Positions 1 to 12,771 of a stretch of DNA of 64,000 nucleotides are shown one piece after another. Below the pieces are notes generated by a model, which saw only the letters and a list, made by a program, of their open reading frames with translations, ran no database searches and was not told where the DNA came from. A program made the position numbers and the translations under genes. The stretch comes from Phorcus lineatus (taxonomy: Eukaryota > Mollusca > Gastropoda > Trochida > Trochidae): contig OV121084.1 in assembly GCA_921293015.1 (NCBI GenBank), forward strand, positions 24,738,946 to 24,802,945. Reading direction: 5' to 3'. The first letter of the stretch is position 1; every line of letters starts with the position of its first letter.

Positions 1-1508
1 ATCTTTGCTTCTATTAGGTCAATGCACTTTGCGCATGCACCTATTACATGGATATCGCGCTTTATAAATAACTTGTGCCCGAATAACTAATACTTACTTT
101 TATGACTAGCATGGTACTAACGATTGAATGGAGAATTACTTATGTTGTAAATATGATACGAACTAAATCAAACTTTAATCAAAAGATCAAAAAAAGGAGA
201 GAGAGTCCAAATACCCTTAGTCTCTTACATCAGCCAATCAATAGCTATGGTGTCGATTTATCGAATTGGTTTTATTACCCTGAAAGTAGACATTCGCCCG
301 ATAGAAAAGGAATCGTTTTGACCCAAGACAGTGACTATGTAAAGAAGATGTGAAGGTGAATATGACAAATATGATCATTTTCTTGAGCTATACAGATTAA
401 TACACATTTAGACTTTATTTCACAAAAATTGTACTGGATGTATAATTTCAGTATACACAGTCGCAATCTAAAACCATATAAAAAGTCATTTATCCAACAT
501 CAATTCTGTTTAAAGGGTAATGGCGGAACCGGAAAGGAGTCAGTACTTTTACAGTTTTTAAATTTTCAATCTTTACTTAAAATGAAAAAATCAAAAATCT
601 TCAAAATGAATATAAAAGTTTAAATCTTCGTATGGGTTCTCGGTTTCTACAAATAAGAACAATACACCTGACCTTTGACCATTATCTAGTTTTCGATCTG
701 TCTTATTTACATTGTGCATCATTGGAAAATCGTTTTCTTTTTATCCTTGTGAGCTTTATGAGTTACTCTGCATGCATGGTAATGGCAGCGGACAAGGAAG
801 TGAACCTTGTATGACTGCTAGTGCTCTTGGCATATTTCAAGCAAACAGCAACATATTTATATGCAGCGGCTTACTTTATTGGACAGTAAATGTGCATGTG
901 TTTGTAATTATAAGTGCCTGTATGGTAACGTTGGTAGTGATCTACAAGTTTAAAGCATAACTATGAAAAGCATTAAAATTCACTAACATTTATTCATGCA
1001 ATAAACAAACCAATTCAACTGTAAGCATTAACAAAATACATATTAAAAACAGATTGAGCCATTGTTGTACTTTTAAAACTTGTATCAATTTCATGATAAT
1101 TCGAAAATTCAAAAAAGCGTTATGTTTGATATATTCTAAGAAGACATATTTAATGGACGACCTCTTACTAGACATTCTCGATCAAGATCATTTTTTTAAG
1201 AGTAATAGGTTCTATTTGTGAACTTAACTCGGCCAGATTAAGCCTTTTTAAATTACATCGGCATTTAAACGAAATATCAGATTAATTGTCAATTCTTTGT
1301 TCTATCGAGTTTGGTGTCCGTTGTCATTGAAGCCAGTTTAGCCAGGTACTATTTTGCTTATTTGCTCAACTGCCTGATGTTTAACATTTACTTTGACTCC
1401 CGTGTCATGTTTGGAAAATGTAAATGCAATTTCATCAAAAATATTCCTGATGTAAATCTATAACTTTATATCAGAACGTTACACGGCATTAAATCGCACC
1501 AGTTTCCG
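1..1508. other. Non-coding stretch, no gene recognised
   Basis: AT-rich sequence with only short open frames that lack splice sites or recognisable motifs. I see no repeat or gene here. Confidence 0.5.
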
Positions 1509-1660
1509 TCACTGGGTGATTACAACCTTGCTGCTAAAGGCCAAGTTGGGGAATGTTAGGCCAATGCTTTTCGGGGATAGTTGATGCACGATTTCTTTAT
1601 ATTTCTGTACAACAGGGTGCGTCAGGAACATGTCGTTGTCGGTGAGCATCCCCGGGTTCA
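1509..1660 (-). CDS. Terminal coding exon of an unidentified gene (minus strand)
   Basis: On the minus strand a pyrimidine-rich acceptor (ttttctttcag, AG at 1662-1661) is followed by two bases that complete a split codon, then 49 sense codons and a TGA stop at 1511-1509. The peptide starts NPGMLTDNDMFLTHPVV and ends AFSSKVVITQ. Codon use and GC content are clearly higher than in the surrounding sequence. The rest of the gene would lie at higher coordinates; I could not find a convincing preceding exon, so it may be an isolated copy or follow a long intron. I do not recognise the family. The exon call rests on the acceptor, the exact phase and the sharp composition change. Confidence 0.5.
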
Positions 1661-3343
1661 CTGAAAGAAAACAGGTTTATTAGCTTGAATATCGTCCAAA
1701 AACATATTTATTAGATAGTTATTTATCTTTAGCAATCACAAGACTTATCTTTGAGTTTTGGTCTGACACTAAAATGGTTTAGAAATTTGTACCAAAAAAA
1801 TCACGTCTTTGTTATACTTAACCCGGAATGGCGGACAAAGATATACCAGTATTGTCTGTGGGTATCAAGAGCGAACCCAACCAGACATACACGACATAAC
1901 ATAAAAGATGAATTGTTTGGTCTTCATAAAATTCTTATAATTTCCGTGCTTCTTGTATTAAGTTTTGCAATTCCATTTTAAATATTTAAGAAGTCTAATA
2001 TGTTGTTTTTCGAATTGGTTCTGACAATTTTAGAAGAATTTGTAATTCTTTCTAAAAATGAAAGAAATTTTAAAGGTAAGATCTTTTGACGCCATTCTCA
2101 CACGAATGTTAAACAACAACTTACCAACTACCCTTGTTATATGAATATATTTGAGAGGAAGATGTTTAATATTTGAAATATAGTAAAAAAAATTATTCAA
2201 AAATCCTCTTTGATTGCGTTTTTAACTGATGCCATAGTTAAGAAAATAAGTGTTCGATAAACAAGGACACGAGAATATCAGTCTCTAATCCAACTCTTAT
2301 ATCTCATCCATGTCTGACCCAAACTGTCGGCATAAAAGAATACCTCGCCCTGTCAATTTTGAGGAAAGAAATGTACGTGATAATCCTCTTAATGCATTTA
2401 AGATATCAATATAAAGATAAAAAATACCACACAATTTGCAACCTGAATTTTAATTGCAACTATTAGTATCATATTAATAGCAAAACATAAATATGTTTCA
2501 CTATGAACATTTTGATCGTCCTGTACATCCAATATTGTCACGGGTTCGAGGAAAAGGGCATCTTCTCAACAAAGTTACTAAAAGGCATTCTCGGTTCCAC
2601 GAGATATTATCCTTGAACAAATTACAATGAATATGCGCAAGGCTCAGTTAGTGATGAAACCAAATGTCATTGACCTAGCTAAGTCATGTCAGGTTTTAGT
2701 AAATCTTCACCAAGGTAGGTTAGTCAACGATTAGTGAAATAATGCGAACTCAGCTCACGTTATCAAGTAATCATTTATAACATGTTCATTGTAGGTTAAT
2801 ATTTCGTCTCTGAAAAGAATATTTCACATACAAATATATCTGATGATTTAGAATTCAAAACGGGTTCCAACTAGATACGAGAATTGTGGCAATGTATACA
2901 TTTTCAAATCTGGTTTAAACTTAAGTAGGATCATAGTAATAATTATATGTTCCAATGTATTGAGAAAATACTATGTGAGAAAAACATAAGTGTTTCATAT
3001 GATAAATGAGCAAGCTTGTAATACTATTCATACGCAATGATTGGGGGCACAAAAGGCGAACAGAACAAAAATTGGTAAAATAAGTAACTAACCCTTATAT
3101 TCTATTTGATTCGTGTAAAAAGTCATCAAAACGCTATAAGGTCTTCTAAAAATGCTAATAGCGTAATATAAATTTTGTGTAATGATAAAAATGAGGTTCG
3201 GTTGTTCTTTGAAACTGTAATGTATTCTCGATTATTTCCCGATGGTATGGCGTAAAAAAGACACACTTTCAGAGACAACGGTCACCATGCAAATGATAAA
3301 TGGCATACAATGCAAATATTAAATATATTGCACACTTAATGGT
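1661..3343. other. Non-coding stretch, probable intron or intergenic
   Basis: No supported gene. If 1509-1660 is a last exon, this interval would be its upstream intron on the minus strand. A short GC-richer patch near 2500-2630 is open in more than one frame but has no convincing splice sites. Confidence 0.4.
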
Positions 3344-3347
3344 TTAA

Positions 3348-3815
3348 AGAGCCAGTCCGTGATTTCCATAACATATTATTTGGCTTTGATACGAACCTAA
3401 ATGTCATATGTTATGATATAAATTCAAAACATCTTAACTTTTCCTCTCCAAAAGACAAAAATATGACGAGTATTGGTTTTCCATGAAAATCTAAAAACAG
3501 CCTTATAATTCACAGAGGCGGAGATCACACGTTCAATTTACATGGATACTAGTTATATAACCTAACAAACACTATCAACTCCAAACTGACCTCCGGGGGG
3601 CTTTAGATAAGTCTCAAAAATTACGTTTGGCTGTTTGACGCGCGCCACTGGCCGGTTTTCGATCATAATTGCGACTTTCTATCTTCGTATTTTCACTGCA
3701 CAAAACCAATTAGCTTTAAAATGAATCTTTTTGGTAACAGTCGATACTTCGTGATCAAATGACACCATTGATTAAATTTGGCATATGTGACTCCATCAAC
3801 TCACGGAGTGGCTCT
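3348..3815. mobile_element. TTAA-target inverted-repeat element, family A, copy 1 (MITE-like)
   Basis: The element is flanked by TTAA at 3344-3347 and 3816-3819. It starts AGAGCCAGTCCGTGA and ends TCACGGAGTGGCTCT, which are inverted repeats of each other apart from one base. It has no transposase. TTAA duplications and short inverted termini are typical of piggyBac-type non-autonomous elements. Related copies are at 22452-22885 and 59373-59828, with half-copies at 7515-7728 and 22016-22193. Internal landmarks shared by the copies include ACTAGTTATATAAC and TTTCCATGAAAATCTAAAAA. Confidence 0.8.
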
Positions 3816-3819
3816 TTAA

Positions 3820-4690
3820 CTTTATTTAAATGAAGGTGTATTATTCATATGATACAAGGTCAAAGAAAGTATGGTCTATAGAGGTCGTCAAACAGTATAT
3901 ATATGGAAAAATCACTCAATACATCTGACTTTAAATTTAAGTATTGCCTATTGAAGTTATGAAACAATCTTATTTCTTTACATCCAAAGCGCAGTACTTC
4001 TTTTTCGCCTCCACATTCGCCCTTGTATTCCCCTCCCCGCTGACTCTTTCTGACCCCCTCTGTACGGAGCCTGGGAAGATGAGCGAAAGACGGACTCCAA
4101 AACAAGACTGAGTTCCGTCGCTGCGCAGGTGTCGGGCGCAGACAGGCACATCAAAACACCACATCGCCAGGGCAGATTGTTTGGACTTATGTTACTTCAC
4201 TTTGTCATAACATCTTTCTAGGGCTGTCTTCATCGTGTTGCTAAACAAAAGTGATGTAGATTTCACACGTGCTTCACGCATGTCAAGAGCATCATTGCGG
4301 TATGTTGTCATCTGCGTTGTCAGAAATATCATCAAGTTTTATTTTTATACTGTGTTTATGTAAACAAGGATTAGAGAGAATGAGTTCAATCTTCTCAATG
4401 TTTGTCCCCGTTAGACTGATACTGAGAGATTCATGTAGCGACTCTACTGTAAATTCTAATAAACCTACAAACTTAGCTTTCCTGTTGGACTTGTGGTGGC
4501 TACGTTAGTCTAAATAATTTGTTTGTCATTTAGTTGATAATAATACAATTAATAATACTAATAATTATTATTATAATGATGATGATAATTTATTTACGTG
4601 TCATGTGTTACATTTATAATAATAATAATAAAAACCTTAGTAACAACACCGGACCTCCAAAGGTCGAAATTTAAAATAAATCAGATGCCA
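3820..4690. other. Non-coding stretch with a GC-richer island
   Basis: The interval 3980-4170 is noticeably richer in GC than its surroundings and has overlapping open frames on the minus strand. No frame has a clear acceptor or a recognisable domain, so no gene is called. The rest is AT-rich. Confidence 0.35.
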
Positions 4691-5100
4691 AATATCAATC
4701 ATACTATACATATATACACACATTATAGCGTCCATAAAGATATACATACATACCCAAATGCATACATACATAAATACATACATAAATACAAACATACATA
4801 CATAAATACACACACAAATACATACACACATACATTCATGAATAAAAAATACATACAAACATACATAAATACATACATACATCGAAACATTCATAAATAA
4901 AACATACATACCTAACATACATTCATAAATGAAAAATACATACAAACATATACAAATACATACATACATATTTACATGCATAAATTAAAAAATACATACA
5001 AACATTCAAACAAACATACATACAAACATACATACATAAATACATACATACATAAAAAATACATACAAACATACATAAACACACACACTTCCACTCACAG
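4691..5100. repeat. CATA/ACAT-type microsatellite
   Basis: Imperfect tandem tetranucleotides of the cata/aata type run for about 400 bp. The open frames across it on both strands are low-complexity by-products of the repeat and are not genes. Confidence 0.9.
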
Positions 5101-5109
5101 AAATACATT

Positions 5110-7510
5110 CATTGCAGGGTACAGAGGATCTTTTAATAATAACCACACAAAAAAACATCTTTCGTACTAATTGAAACATCAGGTTGTTAGAGACTGAGAA
5201 GCATTCTATAATTTGTTTGAATTTTATTAGCTATAAAAATTTAAACAAAATTATTGCCATTGCCATTAGATATATAGTGTCATACTTGATGTCATTTCAC
5301 GATTTCACAGCTGGAGAAATGGAGAATTTTCCTTCACCCTTGAGTCATATGAGTTAATAGTTATGAAGGGTGGTGTTATTTCTTGTTCTGAATTTCATGA
5401 TTGAAAGTTAAAACTCAGAGTGTAAAAAGCGGAGGGTTGGAGGACCACGGGGTATTTTGGGTTAGTCCAGGACAGATCATCTTTGAAGTTTGTCGTTGAT
5501 CTTTTACATCTATGGAAACCTTTCCTCAATATCATTTGTGTGTGAGAGGTGTGTGTCTGCAACTTTACAACTAGATTTGTGAAATTAAAAAATCATATTA
5601 CTATTGCATAATAATCGTGTAGGCTATAAACGCTGTTCTGAATTATTTAGTTCCCACGAACATTTAGAATATATATTACACATTCTTTAAAATAGTTTTA
5701 AGAAACATCCGTTAAGTTAAAAGATATATAATGAAGTGAATTTTTCAGAAAACAGTGGTTTGATAAAATGTCATTTCATATAATGCTTCATTCTTTCTGG
5801 ATAATTTCATATTTCTGAAAAACTATTATATCATAATCATCACTACCGGTAACTGGAAAAGGGAAGTAAATTCTGGTTGCTGTAATATGAGTAATGTCAT
5901 TCTTTTAAGTGAACTTAGGTGACTCTTTCGGTAGCCTTTCTATTAGATTTTGTCTATCAACATTTATCAACGATAATCATAACGTTCAGAAATATTTTTT
6001 CAATCTTCTTAATAAATAATGTATCGATCTTCTGTAAACGTTGTGCCCTTATCGTGTACATGAAAATAACGTATGGTTTCGTTTCTTTTGAAACATGTAT
6101 TTAAAGAAATTTGTACAGGATTATCCCTCTTTTCATCATTTTGAGGCACCAAAATAAGCTATTCCGGCCGCGATGTTCATTTGTTGATCAGTGTTTGCGA
6201 TTGTGCCTTTCAGAGTCTAGCATTTAGGCCATACTTTATGAAAACCGTAATAAAAATTAATAATTCAACTTCAACAAAGTTTTTGTAAATAAAGAAATTA
6301 TCATGGATAACGATTAGTCTAGTAACGACATAAATTCTGTTTCTTTTTTTAATGAAACTATTAAATTGTCGTTGGAATCTTTTTCCAGGGATTTCATGAA
6401 AATCTCAAGCTTCGTTGGAAGGGAGATTACTCTTGTTTATAGAAGTGTTATAAAATCTCACAACAATACGCTCTTTCGCAAATGCTTTTGGAAGAAACTT
6501 TTACATCCCGCGTTAATTGGTTACACCAATCTTGTCATTTAGAGACATAGCGTCTACACGGTGAATATTTGACGATACATCATATTTATCATAATTATGG
6601 CTATCAAATATTTAGATCATGGCTATCAGATATATAGCTTTCATATAATGGCTTTTATATCTATCGGTCATATCTTTCATATTTCCAATTTTCCTCTCAC
6701 AATTTTATCAATACTCATGTATTTAATGGTTGTCTATAAAAAGATTAAATTTATTGTAAATCTGTTCGAGCTGTTTTATGTCAAAATGTCTGGATGCTAA
6801 AACCGAGATTGATAATTCCAAAAAACAAACCCTTCATTTTTATGGAAAGTCTTTCTTTTAAAAAGACACCGTGGACGACAAAAATGAGCAGAGATCACAT
6901 ATTCAGTTATGACTGTCAAATTTATGTTCACTAATAATATCATACATCTGACAAAATATGTCAGACACATAAAATGTTTAAGAATGCTCACGGAAGGACA
7001 GACGGGCGTACAAGCTGACCGCTTGTTATACCTCAACTATACTTTGTAGGTTCGGATATAATTACAATTTTGTAAGGAATAGCGATCGTTTATTTATCGA
7101 TGTGATTATCGCCTACGGCACGGTCCAAGAAAATAGACAGTAAGTATATTTGATTGACACACTTAATCGCATTTAATCACACTTAATGAGAAGATTGCAA
7201 TTGTCAGTTATTTGTTTATATCGCGATCTCTCAGGAACTTGCGGTTATATAAGAATATGATTACCGGTTCTTGTAAGATCTGTTAGCGATATTATCACAA
7301 CGCTCCAATCATCTGAGTTTGATATGATGAATTGATATAAGACTATGATCACAAAATCTTGCCGGATCTATTATTGTAATTTTCACCCTAAGTCTGACAA
7401 TCAAATGGCGATAATGAATATTACAGTAATGAAACAAGTACAAACTATGCACGTTTTCTTAATATCGTGTCCTTTCAAATCTACGACACAGGAACATGCT
7501 CACCAAGTTT
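5110..7510. other. Non-coding stretch, no gene recognised
   Basis: AT-rich sequence. The short open frames show no splice context, signal peptide or family motif. Confidence 0.5.
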
Positions 7511-7514
7511 TTAA

Positions 7515-7728
7515 AGGGCCATAGAGTATGTCATTGGAGTCAAATATGTCAAACTTCATGAATGGTGTTATTTGATCGAGAAGTAGTGATTGTTTCAGAA
7601 AATCAGAATCACAATCTTTATCAGTTCAGTATATTTACAATAAACGGATTAATGTCGTGATTTGTGATCGAAAACAGGACAGTGACGCGCTTCAATTATT
7701 CAAACGTAATTTCGGAAACTAATTTGCA
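7515..7728. mobile_element. Diverged half-copy of TTAA element family A
   Basis: TTAA at 7511-7514 is followed by AGGGCCATAGAGTATG, then family-A landmarks: ATTGGAGTCAAATATGTCAA, a TTTGATCGAGAAG segment, and a GATCGAAAACAGGACAGTGA segment. The second half and the far terminus are missing. It lies in the opposite orientation to copies 1 and 2. Confidence 0.55.
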
Positions 7729-8399
7729 GAAGGCAGTAAGACAAACATTAGTTAATACTGTGGGTACAAGGTTTTCTGAGATGGAACTTATTATGTAACC
7801 CTTGTAGAGAAAAACACAACGCAAAGGCTAGGGTTAACATCAGGCTTTAATTCCTTGGATTAAAGAGATTAAAGCTTAAATGTAATTATTTGGGACGGTC
7901 AGATAATTAGCTCTCTTGGGTAATTTATTCAAGGCAATATAGTAGTAAGGAGCAATGTTGTTTCATGAAACTGTGATATGCAGCTAGAAAGATAAGAAAA
8001 TATTTCACTGTTAAGTTGAGGTTTAGGTACTTGTAAGGTTAAGAGAGGAGAACCCAGAGGAGATAGGGTGGGGAAACGACAGTTGGTGCCTCCATCCATC
8101 AGTGGATGCAATGATTCAGAAAGCCAGCACGACTGCGGGAGATGATCGGTTTGGACCTGGGAGATCGAGAACCCATGGAGAACGTCGGTGTGGGAACAGC
8201 AGTTGGTCAATCCAGTAACATGGCCGGTGTCTGCTAAAGCAGGAGACGTGGGGAACGTCAGTAGATGGAATTCATCTGTGCCTCCATGTAGGATGACCAA
8301 TGTTTCTGGAAAACAGTGGAAATTAAGCTGTACCCGACGGTGGGCTCCGTTTACCAGGACTGAACCGGGACTCTACGAACCCTATCTCACCATGTGGTG

Positions 8400-9135
8400 A
8401 CTTTGTTAACTGATTGTTAAATTTTAAATGATCACATTAGTATTTCTAATGTATTGTATTATTGGAATGATGTATTTGTGTGCCATTAATGATCGATATA
8501 TGTTTATAAGCGCGATGATGTATATTCTCTTGTATGTATGATAATATGATGATGTATTTGCATGGGCGCTTAAAAGTGTGTAGATCTTTAACGGAAAATA
8601 ATTGTTGTAAGTTTGTTATGTACGTTTATTTATAGATTTATAATGTTGTTATCCTTGGCTAAACAGACTGAAGAAATCTTTGTCAATATTTCTTGTTTGG
8701 TGATGGAGTAATGTAACATAGTTGTTATACTCTGCTAATCCCATCCCCAAGTAATCCCTAAGTATGTAATAATCATTAAGCTGTTGTCAAGTGACAATGT
8801 TTTGACAACTGAGTCTGTTGGGTATATAAGACCCAGGTTTGACTTCAAAGGTAGTCCATTCTCAGCCATCAACCTGGAGAGAGGGTTGAGTCTCAGCCAC
8901 GGGACTGAGGAGCTGTGTCTCAGCCAGGACTCAGCCCTGGATTAGTGACAGTCACGACCAGCCATGTGAGCGGAGACCCGCTGGGTGTCGTGAGGGTGCC
9001 TAGGAGAAGCGGGCTGGAAGTGTCGACGGCCAGATTGGTTCAAAGTACTTAGAGGAAATAAAATGCCAAGAAAATCAACGTCTCGTCTTCTTGTTTGAAT
9101 CTTTCGAAGTGTGTGCCTGGTGATTGTGCTACAGG
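8400..9135 (+). mobile_element. LTR-like promoter/polyadenylation segment (possible solo LTR)
   Basis: A TATA box (gggtatataagacc, near 8820) is followed about 240 bp later by an AATAAA signal (9057-9062), and the segment ends ...gtgctaca. A TATA-to-polyA arrangement over a few hundred bases ending in CA is what a U3-R-U5 long terminal repeat looks like. I see no second LTR and no reverse transcriptase next to it. The 5' edge is not defined; the GC-richer sequence at 8000-8395 could be the decayed internal end of the element or unrelated. Confidence 0.35.
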
Positions 9136-9214
9136 GAGTCGATTTTACGTTAACTCAGGTCATAAGGTAGTTTGGCTCTTACTAAAGCCAAATTAAAAAT
9201 CATGAAACATACTC

Positions 9215-9322
9215 TGTGTCAGTTTAAGTGCACCACAACTGTAAAATTTACATGACAATTAAATGTTGTCTCTTAAATGTACCATAGATATCAAAATTTA
9301 CACGATGATACAGTGAAGTCTC
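9215..9322. repeat. Left remnant of the 50-bp satellite array
   Basis: Two diverged units with the same landmarks as the main array (aaatgttgtctcttaaatgta, caaaatttacacgatgatac). They are separated from the main array at 12772 by two insertions and a short stretch of array at 10038-10132. Confidence 0.65.
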
Positions 9323-9326
9323 TTAA

Positions 9327-10033
9327 GGATGTCCGCTCGTCAAATTTAAAGTATTAAACTTTTTTTCTAACTTGTTTTTTTCAAAAGTTTAGTGTGTTTG
9401 CTTGAAATATCAACCCAAAAAATGGGGGTTAGTGTTGGTTTTTTCGAGATATATTAAGACAAAGATCCCTATGTCAGTCAGAGATTTAACATGGGAGTCA
9501 AACGGGAAATGATGACCTTTTTTGAAAAATCTTAAATTTAAATTAGTTCCTGTATTAAACTTTTTTTAATATGAAAACATGTTTGAGTTCAGATAATTTT
9601 CTTAGAGAAAAAAATATAAAATTTCTATGCTACTGTGGGTTTTTAGCCGCTACGGCACAACATGTATTCAAACATTTCAATTAAATTATCAATATTTCAG
9701 CTATTTTTGTACTAAAAACATGCTTTCTCCCACTCATTATCTAAAAATAATACCTGAACGAATACATACAAATCATATTCTTTCAAAAACATCTACTTTC
9801 TAAGAAAAACAGACAATAGAACTTGCTCAAATGATAGTTACAATTAAAATTGCTGAGTCAGCAAAATTGTGAATTATTTCAAAATGAAAACTACTACGTT
9901 TCTTAATTTTGATGAATATTTAATCAGAAATTATCAAAATTGAGAAATTGCCGCTTCATTTTGGTTATTATATAAGAACATTATGATTTATGGTTATTTG
10001 AGTTTTGTCACTGTGACTGAGGAGCGAACATCC
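9327..10033. mobile_element. TTAA-target inverted-repeat element, family B
   Basis: TTAA at 9323-9326 and 10034-10037 flanks a 707-bp segment that begins GGATGTCCGCTCGTC and ends GAGGAGCGAACATCC. The terminal inverted repeats match at 13 of the first 15 positions. The interior is AT-rich and has no long open frame, so the element is non-autonomous. It sits inside the 50-bp satellite, whose units continue on both sides. Its termini differ from family A. Confidence 0.75.
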
Positions 10034-10137
10034 TTAAATGAACTATGACTATCAAAATCAAACTGATACAATGTTATCACCTAAGGGTACCATTACTGTC
10101 AAAATTATCATGATGATACAATGTTGTCTCTAGAGAA

Positions 10138-10911
10138 AGATTAAAACTAGAAAATGAATACAATAAAACTCTTGAAACCCTGGAAGAAAATTTAGATACC
10201 ACTGACAATGAAAAAAACAAAATCAAATTGTTAGAAGAAATAAATATACTAAAAGACCAGCAACTTGAATTGAATAAATACAAAACAGAGGGGATTTTAC
10301 TTAGGTCTAAGGCAAAATGGTATGAAAAAGGAGAAAAACCAACAAAAAAGTTCTTATCTCTTGAAAAACAGAATTTTCTTAACAAAGCAATAACAAAACT
10401 AGAAACAGACGACGGACAAATAAGCGAAACAAAAGACATTATCAACCATACAAAGACATATTTTCAAAAATTGTATACCAGTAAACCTGTCGTAGATGTT
10501 AACCTAGAGGACTTATTCAAAGATAAGAAAATACCAAGACTATCTGACAATGACGCATATTCTCTTGAAGGTGAATTGCAATACGAGGAAGTCCTTTCAG
10601 CATTAAAAAATATGAAAAACGAAAAAAGCCCTGGCAACGATATCGATAACGATATCATGGACTACACAGACTACATGAATAAACCTGGACTTTTGATATT
10701 GATAGATTTCGAAAAAGCATTTGATTCTGTAGAATGGCCTTTTATCGAGGAATGTTTCGATTTTTTAAATTTCGGACCATCTATCAAACTTTGGTTAAGA
10801 ACTTTCTACAATAATATAAATTCTAGTGTTCTTGTAGATTTCCATCAGAATTTTTCAAAATTACACGTGGTTGTAGGCAGGGTGATCCTCTTTCTCCATA
10901 TATCTTCCTAA
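10138..10911 (+). pseudogene. LINE reverse transcriptase, N-terminal part, internally deleted
   Basis: The frame is open from the truncated 5' edge. It holds a helical linker, the motif SKAKWYEKGEKPTKKFLSLE, and the start of the reverse transcriptase domain. At KNEKSPGND (about 10630) the sequence jumps straight to DIMDYTDYMNKPGLLILIDF. In related LINEs about 100 residues of the fingers and palm lie between these points, so a block has been deleted. LIDFEKAFDSVEW carries the first catalytic aspartate. Near 10845-10860 the frame shifts, and the RGCRQGDPLSPYIF motif continues in the frame of the next entry. The copy is non-functional. Confidence 0.85.
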
Positions 10912-12659
10912 TTGTTGCCGAAATTCTGGCCCACATGTTAAGAAATAATGAACAAATAAAAGGAATTAAAATGGTTGACTTAGAATATTTATTGACACAA
11001 TTTGCAGATGAAACAACTATAATTCTAGATGGATCTGAAAGCTCGTTTAAAGAAACTTTACATGTACTTGAATTATATGCATCCTTTTCTGGACTTAAAA
11101 TGAACATAGACAAAACTAAAGTTGTCTGGATAGGTTCAAAGCAGTTTTCAAGTGTGCAATATTGCAGAGAGTTTAACTTAGATTGGACACAAAAACCCTT
11201 TGTTTTATTAGGTATACTGTTTCAACACAACAAAGCAGAAATGGTAGAGAGAAACTACAAAGATAAGCTCAAAAAAGCAGAAAAAGCCATGACAATGTGG
11301 TCTCTCAGAGACCTTACGCCATTAGGAAGAATAACAGTCTTAAAGAGTCTGATACTACCATCACTTAACCATTTATTCGCATCACTAGCAAACCCAAAAT
11401 TCGATACGATTGTGAACTTTCAAAGAAAATGTTTTTCCTTTTTATGGAGAGGCAAACCCGACAAAATTAAACGAAGTCTGTTAACAAAATCTTATAAAGA
11501 AGGCGGGTTAAAAGTTCCAACAATACTAGAAACAATTAAAGCGCAGAAAATATCATGGATTAGACGACTATTTGTACAGGATTCTAGATTAAGTAACCTT
11601 TTGTTTACCTCACACCCAGTAAGCCAACTTAACCCAGTAGAAATGGGACCATCTTATCTAAAGACACAATACATCCCTAAACTCATTAGTCTATTCTGGA
11701 AAGACGTATTTCACGCTTGGTCTGAATTACAAGAAAACTGTAAATATGATAATATCAATCTCAGTAGACAGTACATATGGACAAATGACAACATCAGAAT
11801 AGGAAACAAACCTGTTATATATGACCATTATATGCAATCACATATCAAATTTGTAAATGATTTCCTAGCAGATAATGAAACATTTCTGTCCTATAACGAC
11901 TTTGTAGAACGATATGGGGTTAAAACAAATTTTCTTGAATATGCTAGTCTGATATCCTCTTTGAAATCATTTATAAAACAGAACTCGACCAATATCAGTA
12001 AGCAGACAGATTTGCCTTTCATGCCGCCTAATTTAGAAATACTATTTAAGGCTGAGAAAGGATGTAGCATGTTTTATAACCTTTTACATAGCGATATTTC
12101 AAATAAAAAACTAGCTTATCAAAGTAAATGGGAAAAGGAACTGAATAGTTTGAATCTATGGAAAACATTTAATTTTATACCTATTCGAGCATGTTATAGT
12201 GCAAAACATAGATGGTTCCAGTATCGAATTCTCCATAGAATCCTCACAACAAATAAAGATTTACATAGATATAACCTCATAGAATCACCACAATGTACAT
12301 TCTGCAATGTTGAAGCAGAATCAATTATCCATCGTTTTTATGAATGTAAATTTGTAAAAACGCTGTGGCAAGATCTACTAAAATGGATCGAAAATGAAAC
12401 AGACACCCATTTGAACCTAAAGGCAGAGACAATTCTTTTTGGATTCAGTGAAAGAAGAAATGATGTTCTAAACTTCCTTTTTATCCTAACTGAGGAATAC
12501 ATATATGCTAGAAAACGAGCAAGCATTCTACCGACTCTAGCAGCCTTAAAACCAAAATTAAATTATAATTATCAACTACACAAAGCAAATGTTTACACAC
12601 AATGCAAATACGATAAGTTTGTCTCATTTTGGTCGTCTTGCCACAACTTGTTTATTTGA
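10872..12659 (+). pseudogene. LINE reverse transcriptase, C-terminal part and Cys/His domain
   Basis: In this frame the RT motif RGCRQGDPLSPYIF (from about 10872) leads into a 574-codon open stretch starting at 10935. The usual FADD/YADD box reads FADETT, so the second catalytic aspartate is replaced by glutamate. Then come the thumb-type motif LGRITVLKSLILPS, the FLWRGKPDKIKRSLL box and the GGLKVP box that are usual in L1/Tx1-like proteins. Near the C-terminus (12290-12355) a CTFCNVEAESIIHRFYEC cluster gives a CX2CX8HX4C zinc-finger-like motif. The stop is at 12657-12659. With the deletion and frameshift upstream, this copy cannot make active enzyme. Confidence 0.85.
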
Positions 12660-12771
12660 AATGAATAGATATGATTTAACTTGTTTACCTGAATTGTTTC
12701 ATAGTTTACATTGATGTCATGAAAAAGCTGTACCCCACTCAAAAAGAAATAAAGTGATAAAAAAAAAACCC

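Larger units (their letters stand above)
10133..12771 (+). mobile_element. 5'-truncated non-LTR retrotransposon (L1/Tx1-like LINE)
   Basis: This is the 3' part of a LINE, inserted in the 50-bp satellite. It ends in a short A-rich tail (12759-12768) after AAAGTGATAA. The 12-bp string atgttgtctcta occurs at both borders (10121-10132 and 12772-12783) and may be the target-site duplication, although the satellite itself also contains this string. The coding parts are listed separately. The sequence layout (reverse transcriptase, then a long C-terminal region with a Cys/His motif) fits the L1/Tx1 type. The missing 5' end is the usual result of incomplete reverse transcription. Confidence 0.9.

Noticed and set aside
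3980..4170. GC-richer island with minus-strand frames
   Set aside because: No acceptor in a usable phase, no recognisable domain, and competing frames of similar length.
4598..5170. Open frames on both strands across the CATA microsatellite
   Set aside because: Low-complexity translations of a tetranucleotide repeat.
10077..10445. Minus-strand frames opposite the LINE
   Set aside because: Antisense shadows of the A-rich LINE coding strand.
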